64,000 nt of DNA from assembly GCA_947179485.1 (NCBI GenBank), contig OX359245.1, positions 73,767,067 through 73,831,066 on the forward strand, read 5' to 3'. The notes beneath the pieces are model-generated. The model worked only from the letters and a program-made list of their open reading frames with translations. It did no database searches and was not told where the DNA came from. Source of the stretch: Allacma fusca (lineage: Eukaryota > Arthropoda > Collembola > Symphypleona > Sminthuridae). The position numbers and the translations under genes were made by a program. Positions 44,925-57,064 of this stretch are shown piece after piece; position 1 is the first letter of the stretch; each line of letters starts with the position of its first letter.

Positions 44925-46480
44925 GATAATTTATTTTGGTGAAGTTTTTCTTCCAAAGGATTACAACATGTCGTTACTTCATCACGTGTAGTACCTCTGT
45001 TGAAATAAAACAAATTCTTACATTCATGAATGGATTGAAAGTTTAATTAATAACATATTCCGAATTCTGATAAGTTATGACAACTTGGATAGCCGTGGCT
45101 CATCTTATGTGTTGGTTGGCGTAATTGTTTGTAATACCCATGAGGTTTAGAGCATCTACTTGTACATTTAACAAAATTAGATACAATCATTGAAATAAGG
45201 TAGGGGGTCAGCAGAACGCTTGAATGCGCATGGCTAAAAGAATTCTTGTTGTTGTTCTAGAGATATTTTTTATTTTATTCCGCCGATTCTATGATACAAT
45301 TTCCTTGCAGGAATTTCTTGTACCTCTGTTTCGTAAATTTTAAAACTTACTTACCAAAGTTATCTGACCCTATAATAAAGTATCCACAGGCTAGAAACCG
45401 CAAGTAGTTTTTATATAGTTTACATTCACGTCGGCAATCCCATCAAGAATTCACAAATTCCCAGGTGCATTTCTGCAGACCGGAAATGAAAGCAGAATTC
45501 ATTTCATATTCATAAATACTTAAACTGCTGTCAGCCATAAAACGTTAGTGTCATCATTTTATTCCTGCGAAAGAGGAATTTTTAAATTGATGCTGGCGTT
45601 AATGTTATAAAATCAAACAATTAATGACCTGCACCAAAATTATAAGTTGCGCAATGATATTTGATGACTCCTACCGGTCCACATTGTAACAAAAATATAT
45701 ATAAGGAATTTAAGGAATTTATGTGGGGACATTAGTACCTGTTTATTATGAAGTGTTTAACTTTCACTGCATTTTTTACAAGTCCAGCAGATGACCCGAT
45801 CTGCGTCAAAATCAATAAGGCTTTGACGCATTATTCATGACTGAATCACATTTTTTGTTTCAGCTGCGTCCTGTTTAACTCTAATGTTCGTACGTCCTAG
45901 ATGATTGCTCAGAAACTATATACCCAACGGATTTTAACCCAACTTTACACAGCGATACTTGGCAATGTTTGAGACGCATTTAGGTCGAAATCGGTGGTTC
46001 CGTTTCATCAAGATTGAGCTAAATGAAATAGGTTTGATTTTACAATCAACAAGCTCCATACGGCAGTTATCAATACAATGGGAAATGTATTTTTTCGAAA
46101 TCGCCAGGAACCTTTTAACATAATGATGCTCCATTGAATTTCTAAGGGAAAAACCAACACGAAGCATAAGGACAAAAATTGTGTCATACAGGGGCTCATT
46201 ACTTATTTGTCAACTAACACTAAGTTGTTCAAAAACGTTTCTCTAAATCAATTTTCCATGTAATTAAATACTAAGTTTTTTAGATTTTTTACATTCAATT
46301 TAATTCAATAATTGATTCATTTTTCAATTGATTCACTTTTAATTTACTAAATCAATTCATAGAATATTTAGAGGCGCTGTTGTAAAGAACTTATAAATAA
46401 CAGACCAAGTGAGAAGGAACCGTGTAAAGGAAGAGAATGAAGATTCTATCACTTTTGTTTTACGCTATCTTCCGGCTCTG
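44925..46480. repeat. 3' flank duplicated at 12944-16660
   Basis: Collinear with 12944-13230 and then 14838-16660 apart from the hAT insertions in that copy. It retains the empty site GTCAGCAG at 45207-45214. No gene is seen. Confidence 0.75.
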
Positions 46481-46930
46481 CTGTTATGACCTGCAAAAAT
46501 CAATGCTATCAAAAGTGTGACAGAGTGCGTAAATTTCAAAAATTCGCAGTTTGGGGCCATTGTTGGGTTTTACGATCGTCTGTTCTACTTTAATTTTTGA
46601 CTATCAGACATTTTTGATACCCAAAACACAACATCAACAAAAGATTCTTCTTGTCTCAAAGAAAGGGTTAAGGAATGACGGGAAAAATTAAATGGGTTTA
46701 CGAAATAAAATACAAGTTGAAGTGTGAGTTCTTCCGCAGACCGCTTATGCTATGAACACAACCAAATGCACCAAACACAAATAAATGCTGAACTGGGAAA
46801 TTGTTTATTCGCAGAAATGTTGAGCAATCTAAGAGCGAGACTTTTCCAATTTGAAGGCCGTTGATGAAATTATTTCAATTTGAACATATTCCAGTACACT
46901 TTCAAATTTAACGCAATTTTGATTTCAATA

Positions 46931-47110
46931 CAGTGGTCGTCACGGGAACGAGTGCGGGAACGGGTTCGGGAACAAGTATTTTGTTCCCAACCGGTTTGGG
47001 TACATGAACAGGAACGTACTCAAGTGGACCCGACCGTTGGGAACAGGAACAGGAGTGGGAACAGGAGTGGGAACAGGAAAGTTGATCTTCATTTTGTTCC
47101 CGTTCCCATC
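46931..47110. mobile_element. Word-rich island, GGAACAGGAACAGG type
   Basis: Begins CAGTGGTCGTCACGGGAACG and repeats GGGAACAGGAACAGGAGTG. It resembles the left half of a hAT element of yet another family; no right end or target duplication is visible. The open frame 46880-47233 across it is an artefact. Confidence 0.45.
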
Positions 47111-47682
47111 GGGAAATATATAGGTACTTTATCTGTTAAAGTTATAGTACTTATACTTGAGTTATTTTTCATAATTATAAGCTTGAGTACATGCCTGCGG
47201 GATTTTGCGACACATCTTTCGTTCATAGTATGATTTTAATTGTGAAACATTGGTAAGTAATATTATTAACTAGTATTTAAATCATAATGTAGATTACATT
47301 ATCTATCCATACATTACAATTTTGCGTATTAGTAATCTCGTGAACACAATAAACATATACATAGTGGGGTCGAAATCCTGTTCTCTCATCAAACTTTGAC
47401 ATTTAACGGACAAGTGATTCAGTATGTTCTAATTTTGAGGTTTTAATACAAAATTGCCTACTTTCTTTAATTTGTTTGTAATAAACAATATTCAAAAAAC
47501 ATTAAATTAAAAAAACTTTATTATATTTTAGTAATATGATACATGGGGTAAACTCCCTGGATATAACCAATTGAAATCGTTACATGTCGTATTACAATTG
47601 TCGCTTTAATCCTTACTGGGATAATTAGTTTTTGAATACTATTGTGTTTGATCAAACCTCAATTTTCTGTGTTAATATTTCG

Positions 47683-49504
47683 TCATGCGCCTTCAATTTC
47701 ATTTATAAAGCGTCCGTAAGAAATAATATGAGCAACTTGATGAATATTATAGTAAATAAATTGTGGCCTCTTCGTTAGAGTATTTTCATACACAAAATTG
47801 AAATGAAATTCCCAAGAAATCAATTCGTATGGATCGGTAAAGGTGGTTGGGAATATGCGAGCCCAATTTTTAACCCCTGATTTACTTGTTGGGAATACAT
47901 TAAAGGACTTATTTGCTGGGCCCCCAATTTTTAATGGAATGACGTAACATAGAACATCACCACCTCCTTTTGAGGGTGTTTGATATAAATCTGCTTCTTC
48001 TGTGTAATTGTTTATTCTATCCTGAGCAAGACCCAATTTTATTATAGTGCCTTTGAGGGATTCGATTCGATTTTTGGGTCCTAAGCGGTAAGATACCGCT
48101 CCGCTAAAATTGGACAGCATGAATGTTTCGGAATTAGAGTTTTCAAGTACAGAAAACTCAACCAAGTCCGGGACGTAGATTCTTGATTCTTGATTTTTAA
48201 TCGGATGACCTACTAAATTTTCGCTCAAGGTTGCGTCCGCGAATTCGTCCAAGAGACAAGGTCCAACGGATAACACTTGGGTCAAATTGATGTTTAATTT
48301 TGGATTAGTATTTTCTCTTCCCGGATAAATCGCTAACGACAAGCCTGTGCAACGCGATTCGCTGAAAAGTCTGATGAATTTCCCAAAGGTTGCTGCTGAC
48401 TTAATTTTTTTGATTTTCAACATTTTAGAACATCCAGTCACTGATTCGAATTGGGACATGCCGGAATGATAATCTTCAAAATTCCCTGAAATTCATCAAA
48501 ACGTTTTGGGATGTGCGCAAAACAATATTCTTCCATTTTAAAGATAAGAAGTAATTGACATTTACTTTTCCTGTATAAATTTTATAGACTTTGGAAAATC
48601 CGCAAGCACGCACAAGCATGAGTCAGTTGTTTGAGGGAAGTTTGGAATTATTTTTAATCAATGAAAGAATTCAGAATTTCGTAATTAAAATTCGTGTTTT
48701 AAACGTTTCTAGGACCTTGACAGCCGACCTTGACATTCGGTTTAACATTAAATGGAAGATTTAAAGGACAAAAAAGCAATTTTGGGGAGGAAAATTAGCC
48801 TTTCGTTTGTCCCGTTACATATATAATTTCTGCAGTTTAAAACTCGCAAATTTCAAAAACAAGTATGAGAGGTAAAAGGGGTTCATGTCCAGCGAGACGA
48901 TATACTTGATTAATATTTTTTGCAAAAGCATTTACTAAACGCCTTAAAAAGGGGAACTAGAACCTCGAGGTTTTCGAAATAATTTTTCATAATTTCATGA
49001 AAATCTCCTGTCCTTTCATTGTCCCTGTCCCAAAACTTCTGAACTCGCTGTTTTACTGAATTTTCCTGTTAACATGTGACTTTTACGGGGGCTATCTTTT
49101 ATGAATTCCCTGGTTTTTGACATACCTGTTAAATTTTCTCCATCGAATAGCCGCACCATCGGGTTCTTCAGCATTTCTGCAACACACATTTCCGTAGGAC
49201 TGAATTGGCAGTTATCAAAAAGATTTTAATAACGTTTACTTCAAACCAATCTGCTTTTTACCTTCGATAGTAGCTTTTGCAGCAGAAGATTGGTTAATTT
49301 TTCTATGGCTCTCCTGGTCACTTGAAAAATTTATTTTGTGACAGCTCATAAAACTCGTATCTCGATTTCCTGTTCCTCCATTAAAGTTTGATGCGGAAAC
49401 ATTGTTGATGATACTCATTACCACGTTTTCGTAATTATAACTGAAGCCCGCTTGAATGTGGGTTAAGTTGATGTTAAAAACTGGAAACGTCAAGAAATTC
49501 CACA
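47683..49504 (-). CDS. Secreted DNA/RNA non-specific endonuclease-like protein with degenerate active site, copy 1 (5' end incomplete)
   Basis: Exons on the minus strand: about 49504-49262, 49176-49126 and 48485-47683; phases close (E|EML... and T|G NFEDY). The middle exon is a 51-base microexon. Its paralogue at 50203-56443 has matching exon borders. The C-terminal domain carries GGGDVLCYVIPLKIGGPANK followed by SFNVFP and a later NW, the pattern of the His-Me-finger DNA/RNA non-specific nuclease fold (normally D-x2-GH-x-I...GG...N-x2-PQ). The catalytic GH is replaced by CY, so nuclease activity is unlikely. A signal-peptide exon was not found and the start of the first exon is uncertain. 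It could be a decaying gene. Confidence 0.62.
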
Positions 49505-50202
49505 CTGAATTCACACTTGACCCAAATTTGTTTTTAAAAAGTAATGTTTTTCAGACCTTTACTGATACAGAAATGTTTTGAGTTCTCAATACTTTTAACA
49601 CTAAAATATTTAACTATTATAGTTCCATGAAAGTTATCCTGGAAAATTGTAATAAAATATATATATGTATATATATATATATTAAAATATCGTAGAAAAT
49701 TTTAGGAAGCATTGGAAACAAATTTGACATTTCACTCCCATGGGTATAACATAACGTAAACTTTTATAAATATAGATTTTTTATAATTATACTGAGATAT
49801 GCAATGTGCCTTTATTTACATTCTTTGTATAAAACAAACTTTTCTAAATGGGCTTCATGAAAATTGTATAACACTAAATACACGCTGAAATGGTCACACG
49901 GCGATAAAAATCTCGAAAAATGTGAATGACATGACCTAATTGAAGGGGTTACATGGCCAAAGTATAGATTTTGAAAATGTTTTCCGAAATAATTATTTTG
50001 ATAATACCACACACATTTAGATACTGTTCCCAGTTTGTAAATTTTGGGGTTATTAATTGTTGGTGATTCCAAATATTTGAAATATTTTCATTTGTTTTTG
50101 AAATACTTTCAAAATTTTCGAAATATTTCCATTATTGTTAAAATACCTTCAAAATTTTTGAAATGTTTTCATTATTTTTGAAATACCTTCATATTCGAAA
50201 AA
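49505..50202. other. No gene seen
   Basis: AT-rich sequence between the two endonuclease-like genes, with a TATATA run near 49660 and repeated GAAAT(A/G)TTT words at 50080-50200. Confidence 0.4.
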
Positions 50203-53200
50203 TTATAATATTTGATGGAATGTCGAATTGATACCTTTGCGTTTATCCTGGAATTGAACGTACGGCTGAACGCGGTTCAAATTTTTGTCCGCGTTATTGG
50301 TGATTAGGCCATAATGAGTCTGAGATAGCGATTTAATTCGTTTTTCGAAATCATAAAATTTCAGGACCGTATAGTAAAAGTACAGCGGCCTAGTTTGATT
50401 TTCACTCTCATACTCAAATTTTAAAGCGATAAATTTGTGGCTAGTCACATCAACAATAAGGGATGTTAAAATGTCATCCCATTCTTTCGTACAAGACTGA
50501 CATGCTGGAAATCTATTGAATGTTGCTGTTGACGTTCCACCAAATTTAGGGGGGATTGCGTAACCAACGACGTCTCCATCTTCCATTTTCATCGTTTCAG
50601 AAAAATACAGTTTCTCCTTATTCACAATAATTTGCAAAAAATTGAAAATATTAGAATGCATGTACGCGAAAATCCACTCGGTTCTTTTTCCGGGTCCTGT
50701 TGAAAAAAAGTACATGACCTCACCGCGAGCTGTTCCATTTGGCATTTTAGCATTCGGAAAAGTAATAGCCAGATCCGGATTGTAATTTCGTAATTGAGCG
50801 TTCTTGAAAATAAATCCAGGAAAAGAGCTGTTGAAATCACCCGTCAAAAACTCGCTTTGAAAACATGGTCCAATTGCACTAAAAGTGACATCCTTTGGTC
50901 CCAACAATTTGTCAGAGTTCGAACTTCCTGGGTAAACAGCCATCGACCAACCCTTGCACAAAGGCGATTGAAATAACCGGACACATTTTCCAAACGTGAA
51001 CACAGATTCCACACGTCGTGCCAATTTGGTTAATTTGGTGCACATTCCCGAACGTTTACTTCTTGTGAAACTATAGTCTTCGGTATCACCTAAAAATTCA
51101 GTTCCACAAAATATTCTTTAAATATTCCCAAAATTCCCGTTAAAATAAATTTTAAAATTTACAAATCATCCCAACCGTTCCTGCGGTGAATACTAATTTA
51201 AAAATAAACAAGAGTAACAATAAGTTAACACGTTTGCTTTATTTTGATAATAGAAAGGAGTGATTGTCCTTCAATTTTTTGGTTTACCCTATAGATTTGC
51301 TGCTCTAACAAATTGGTTGCATATACATAATGTGACACATACAGATAATGTGTTGTAGTACAGTGTTACTCAAATACTCACCAGAATATGAGTGAAAAAG
51401 CCTAGCCCTTGGGTCGTCCAGCATTTCTGTGAGGAATTTGATTTAACAAATCATTTCGGTTCTTTGTAACAAATTCATGTTTTTGAGGTGGTTTTTAAAA
51501 TTTGCAAATTGAAGATACTTTAAATTTTGTATGGCGACACATTACCAAATTTATCAGAGACCTATTGATTTTGTAGAAGATCAGGTCATTCGTTTGACAT
51601 CAGGAGATTAAAATAGGTCATATTTAAAAGCATTCTAATAGATAATTACTTAATCCCTAGTGCTGTAGTTTGTTCGTTTTGTTTTGTTTTGTTCTCTTCG
51701 GAAATGAGCAAAAGTAGACAATTCGAGTTTTGTTTTGTTTGTTGAACAATACGGATTGTTCAAAAAACAATTCATATTGTTTTGTTTAACGGATTCAGAA
51801 GACGTTAGAAATTTGTAAAACTGATTGCTGTATAATAGTACTAGAGCATATTGTAGTTCATTGGTGTAAATTTGGTCCGCGTACAAAGAACATTAAAACC
51901 AAAAACACACTTTAAAGCTCCTAATTGTCAAAATGATGTTATTTAAGAGTCATTATAAATTATAAAGTGTATGTAAGGTCATGGGTCTACTTGTAATCCA
52001 CCAAGGTCAAATTAAAGTCATGGGTCTATTTGTAAACCGCGAAAGTCAAATTTAGGTCATGAAAATTAATGCGACCCATCGGAAAACAAGGTCATGATAC
52101 CTTTTGTAGTCCACCTAGGTCATATTGAGGTCAATGAACATCTTATGACTCATTGAGGTCCATTTGAGGCCATTTGTGACTCGCTACGGTGAATTTCAGG
52201 TCATGTTGCCAGTTGTTACTCACTAGGGCCAGTTTGAGGTCACGTTACTAGTTGCTACTCACTAAGGTCAATTTGAGGCCATGTTGCCAGTTGCTACTCA
52301 CTAAGGTCAGTTTGAGGTCATGTTGCTAGTTGTTACCCACTATGGTCAATTTGAGGCCATGTTGCTAGTTGCTACTCACTAAGGTCAGTTTGAGGTCATG
52401 TTGCTAGTTGTTACCCACTATGGTCAATTTGAGGCCATGTTGCTAGTTGCTACTCACTCAGGTCAGTTTGAGGTCATGTTGCTAGTTGTTACACACTATG
52501 GTCAATTTGAGGCAATGTTGCTAGTTGCTACTCACTAAGGTCAATTTGAGGTCAATGTTATTTTTGGTCACTTTTTAAAACTCAAAATTTGAAAAAGTTA
52601 TTACTCGCTGTCCTGTTGGTTTTGTTTGTTATAGTTTTGTTTTATCTTACCTCGGTCTTGTTTTGTTTTTTCGAAAACGAATATTGTTTGTTGAAAAAAC
52701 AATAACTGAACAAAAGAACAAACAAAACGCGAACAGTATTACAGCACTACTTACGCCTCCGATCAAAGCCCTGTCCGACGTACAAAAGTCAGGGTACATT
52801 AGATTGTGGAATTTATTTCTACAGTTACACATCCATACAACTCGTTTCATTTCGCCCCATTGGCGACTTTGGGCTTCAGTTGTAGTCACACTTGTTTTTT
52901 ATTTTTTTTATTAATTATATAAGTTGTGACAACCGTGTCTACGTACATTACGGAAATGTAATTGGGTGTGCAATGATTTGTAAATGGAATTACATTAAAT
53001 TTCCTACAGTGGCTTCCTCTTAGACAGCACTCCATTTATATTGACATATTTGAATTTTCTCAAAATTTGCAATTACATTATATTGTATGTAGTAAGATAT
53101 ATGCACATAGTGGCATCGCCATATATTGGCAGGTATTTTGTCATCCCTTGAGAATTGCTTGTAGAGTCCATGTAATGGAGAAGTTAGTGAGTTAATCAGG

Positions 53201-56200
53201 GGAATGTTTATAGCAGTGGACGAGCTCACATATGTGAGAGGTCACAGTAATAACAGAGACAAATATAGGCTTTCCCAATCCCCTAGCACAGTGTTGTTTA
53301 TTTGTATATCCGCTATGAGACTCTGATATTGTTCTAAACCCCCATTGATTTCCTCGCAGAGGAAGATCGTTGTTTCTATAATAATTACCTAACGACAAAC
53401 ATGCCCAATATGTACACTGATGATATATCTGACATGCTGTGAGTATATCATGTCAGTTATAATGTGTACTAATGCATAATTACACATATCATTCCTACGT
53501 TGGAAACTTAGGCCAAACCTATAAATAGTCCTACAATTTACTTCAGCCAATGGTATATTACATCCTGTATAGTGAGGCCATGTCCGCTGTATTTTATGAA
53601 AAAATAGATTAATTTATTTTACATCCTTTCAACATACCTCATCTTATATGCTCTTCGCTACCCAGAATCCTGGATTCACCAGTCTCTACCTTTTTCCAAA
53701 GTCCAAGTCAAAACAAGTCTTAAGTTTCTGATGAGTCAGTCAGTCTATAAGTTTATCTGCCGTTTCCCATGAGTCCCAGTCAGTCAGAGTCATTATCAGA
53801 GTCCCTAGAATAAGTGCGAGTCGCAGGCATACATGGGCACCCTCACGAGGTATTGAGGGATGCCTCGCCCTCTCCCTCTACCTCGCCCTCACAAACCGCG
53901 AGGGTGATGGCGAGTACACGTTGATTTTAGGTGCCCTCATGAACATGAGGGAGAGGACCTATGAATAGGATGTAAACGAAAGAGGGGGAGGCAGAGTACA
54001 CATGTAAGCCCTCATGACCTTCTCTAACCTTAATCGTTATGCGAAAATCATACATATATTGTTCTTTAGCAAGCCCAACTTCATAACGTCTTAGGTACAT
54101 GGTTTATGGCCCTGTGCAAAAATCCCAGTTTTAATTTTTAAAAGTAAAAGGTCCTCTTGTTTAGGTGAAAATTTCTCATATTAAACTCCAGAAAAAATTT
54201 CATTTTAGGATGTCGGGGAGACATGGTCATTTGTAAACAAGGGCACCTGGGCTTTATATTTGATTAATGCTGTTTTCAAGCCCTACTATTGAATATTACT
54301 GGTCTGAGGTTATGGAACCTACTTGTGACTAATCTTTATTAACCGGAAACGTAAAAAACAGCTTTGATCAAGTCATTTTCTAAACTACTGAATCGATTAT
54401 AATGAAGAATTATTGTCAATGACCAAGAAAAATGTCTTTTATAACAAAATATTGTAGTTTGACTACTGAATGTTTTCCAGTTTGCCGACAATTAAAATAT
54501 AAGGAAGATAGGCACTTTTTACCAATGGATTAGACTTGTATTTTACGTTATGTTCAGGACAAAATCGAAAAAACATTGTAAATTTTTCAAGTTTTTTATA
54601 CTTTTTACATTGATGTCAACCACGAAACCTAATATGTACCTGTACCCAAATACTTGTGTAAAACCTGCACCAATAAAGGGCACTATTTTGAATACAGTAG
54701 TTTATTTTTTATAAACTTTCTAAGCTATCCAAAAGTTCCGTACGTTCAGAACTGGGGGAATGTTGACACATATTGAAGTTGTCATATTTTAACCAAAAGT
54801 CCGCGAAAACGTTATTTGAAGGCACAGGTATTGTAGGAAATTGTAGGGGGGTTATTTACGCGTAATATAAAATAACGAGGGCCCTCATGAGTGCGAGGGA
54901 GAGGGGTGTATTTTAAAAGCAGCCCCTCACGAGGGCGAGGACGAGGACAACCCGTAATGTATCGCTCGATTGATGACGAGGGAGAGTGCGAGCAGGCTAT
55001 ATTCCATCCCTCTCACAAAGAGGCAGAGGGGGAGAAAAACGCCCATCTATGGTCGCAGGGAGCATCTCGAAAGTTTCAAAAATGCCATTTTTTGTGATTT
55101 TCTTGTGCTTCATTTGAATATGATTGATAACCTGGAATCTGCTTTTGAAAAAAACTATGAAAATCTACAATATTTTCGTTTTGATGTTTCGAAATATCCC
55201 GCGACGCGATTTAAAATTCTTAGATTCTAAATTTATCGAAAACAGATATACTGTTTTTATACACACAAGCTAAACGAAGTTTCCACTTTCGCAGTTGCTC
55301 TTCCATCGCAACCCATGTGCAGCGGCGGCACTTTTAAAATAACAAAACTATGCTTTGCAAAATACAAAAATGAAATGTAGATTTTTGCTATGCTAGATGC
55401 GGTGTGTATACTTTTCGGGTGTACTACATTGGTGTAAGCGCTCATCTCAGCTTCAGTCCGTCCCGCTGAACCCGAAATAAGTCTCAGTCATTCAAGGTCT
55501 TCAGCTGTAGTTAGATTTATCAGTCTCAGTCTCAGTCAGCCATCGGTCAGTCCCTCAATGTTTCAGTCAGTCGTTTAGCATCAGTCTAGGACTGGTCTAT
55601 CCTGCCACAATCTACTTGGTTACATAACTACTACGATGAACATTGTTCGCTTTACACTCAAGTTGTTGAGCTTCTAGAACACCAGCATTAATCAATGCAA
55701 AACCGCACAAATTTTTAAAGAGTTATAACACGTACTAAGTTCCAAATTGTTTTTCAAATTTAATTTTACCCGCCCTGAATTCCATTCAATAAACACGATA
55801 AATGAGCCTAATTGTTTTTAGGTAAAGTTTGGGCGTATATACATATATTCTTGCCTCATATTGTACTTACAAACTTCTTCAAAAATGCCTTGCATTTTGC
55901 TAATTGCCTATACAAATACATAGGTCTACGTGTAGGATAAGCGCCAGCCCTCGGTATCACCCCTTGAATTAGAAAGAAAATAAATGGAAATGTAACCATA
56001 CCGTGAATAGAAGAATTCAGAAAGGAGTCCCTGCCATATTTATTGATCAATCTTTTGTTCTGTTCCACACTTAAAAAAGAAACGTTTTGACAACTTTTCT
56101 CATTTTCTCGCCAAATGTTGTGGTTTGGCGCAGTCGATAAGTTCCTGTTATTTATCAAAGTAAACTTCTTTGGAAATCCGCTCTTGTAATTTTCTTCTAG

Positions 56201-56443
56201 TTCAGTAAGCCATATTGGTGAAATACCTGAATGAAAATTGGAATTTGGCAGTAATTATTGCTTCAAAACTAATTATTTTGATAGGTATGTTTCCAAGGAA
56301 AGGTCAAAGTTTAGGTCAAAAAAAGGTTTACTCATGGTCTTGTATGTGGTAACATTTTGTGACCCTGGAGGATTGCAATTTCCAGCAATAACTCCGCAAT
56401 TCAGGATAGTAAAAACAAAAATTAGAATATTCCAAGTCACCAT
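50203..56443 (-). CDS. Secreted DNA/RNA non-specific endonuclease-like protein with degenerate active site, copy 2 (422 aa)
   Basis: Four minus-strand exons: 56443-56332, 56226-56002, 51426-51382 and 51089-50203, total 1269 bases, closing exactly at 422 residues. Donors are A|GTAAAC, G|GTATGG and G|GTGAGT; every junction is phase 1. Exon 1 is a signal peptide (MVTWNILIFVFTILNCGVIA). Exon 3 is a 45-base microexon (MLDDPRARLFHSYS) equivalent to the 51-base one of copy 1. The last exon has EDGDVVGYAIPPKFGG, then FNRFPACQSC and EW, matching the non-specific nuclease fold but with GY for the catalytic GH. Intron 2 (56001-51427) is 4.6 kb and holds two transposon nests. An alternative reading of exon 2 runs on to 55865 and would give a truncated secreted protein. 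Confidence 0.68.
51658..52749. mobile_element. hAT-like element, TTTGTTTTGTTCG words, inside an intron
   Basis: Terminal inverted repeat TAGTGCTGTA, with left end GTTTGTTCGTTTTG and right end its inverse. Target duplication is not clean (CTTAATCC, offset by one base, against CTTACGCC). The centre is a 39-bp tandem array described separately. It lies in intron 2 of the 50203-56443 gene. Confidence 0.7.
51970..52560. repeat. 39-bp tandem array of AGGTCA direct repeats spaced by 5 bases
   Basis: About 14 units of 39 bases, alternating to give a 78-base higher-order period. Each unit has the form AGGTCA-N5-AGGTCA, and exact pairs lie at 52117-52133, 52304-52320, 52382-52398, 52460-52476 and 52538-52554; the other units are one or two changes away. 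AGGTCA is the nuclear-receptor half-site and the 5-base spacing is DR5. Receptor binding is an inference. Confidence 0.85.
53690..55610. mobile_element. Word-rich element, CAGTCAGTCTCAGTC type, interrupted by 53828-55051
   Basis: Left part (53690-53820) and right part (55440-55600) both repeat CAGTCAGTC and GTCTCAGTC. Possible inverted ends TTCACCAGTC near 53677 and its inverse GACTGGTCTAT near 55594. No target duplication was resolved. It lies in intron 2 of the 50203-56443 gene. Confidence 0.55.
53828..55051. mobile_element. hAT element, CCTCGCCCTC words, copy 2
   Basis: Perfect 8-bp target duplication GTCGCAGG (53820-53827 and 55052-55059). Ends CATACATGGGC and the inverse of CATAGATGGGCG. 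It is collinear with 37496-38767 with few differences over 1.2 kb. It inserted into the CAGTCAGTC element. Confidence 0.93.
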
Positions 56444-56754
56444 TTTGTCACGAAAAAGATTGTATTTCTTCGCTTGTGGCTTTGCACCTTGCGTTGGCAG
56501 CCCAAATAATAGAGTAAATTTATTTTAGAGCAATTTTGTGTTCGAAGGAAGCTACTACAACTGTTAATTATTCCTTGTTGGAAGTATGGTTTCCTGAATT
56601 CAGCTTCCTCCATCCGGGTCTGGATTATACGATGGTAGTAATAACCAGAAAACAAAAATTCACAAAAATAAATTAGACTCGTAAAAGCTATCGTTCCATC
56701 CATCATTTCCATTGTTGTCATCTTCAACACCATCTTCTCATTTTCTGTTGAAAA

Positions 56755-56830
56755 ATCGAAAAATATTATATATAAATATACAGATATATACATACATAGA
56801 TATATAATATACATATATGCATATACCTAT
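56755..56830. repeat. TATA/CATA low-complexity run
   Basis: Imperfect ATATACATATATA repeats of about 75 bases upstream of the endonuclease-like gene. Confidence 0.8.
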
Positions 56831-56869
56831 GTCAACATATTATAAAGTGTATTAGTTTTCATCAGTCTA

Positions 56870-57064
56870 ATGGGGATTCGGTCTCTTGAATTTCGTTCCT
56901 TTGTGTGCAACTTGGCATGGTCAAATTTACCAAATTTATATTACATTTTAATTTTAATTTGGTCAAGCATATTGGCTGCCTACTGTCGAAAATATACAAA
57001 ACTGTGGTTTATTGAGGAAATTTATGTAATAATTCTACTTCCAAGGTTTGAGATTGTTATGTAA
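56870..57064 (+). CDS. Possible small hydrophobic protein, 64 aa
   Basis: ATG-started frame with a hydrophobic stretch (YYILILIWSSILAAYC). The sequence just after it (57065 onward) resembles the sequence following the truncated receptor copies at 17944 and 60163, so it may be a very diverged receptor 5' fragment. Evidence for expression is lacking. Confidence 0.2.
   Translation: MGIRSLEFRSFVCNLAWSNLPNLYYILILIWSSILAAYCRKYTKLWFIEEIYVIILLPRFEIVM

Noticed and set aside
46880-47233. Open frame of 117 codons
   Set aside because: Half of it translates the GGAACAGG word array (ERVRERVREQV-like), an artefact of the repeat.
53020-53230. CAGTGG...-like ends as another hAT element in the intron
   Set aside because: I could not find a paired inverted end or target duplication.
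53192-53398. Open frame of 68 codons as an extra exon of the endonuclease-like gene
   Set aside because: No splice sites in the required phase and no similarity to the paralogue, whose exons account for the whole protein without it.
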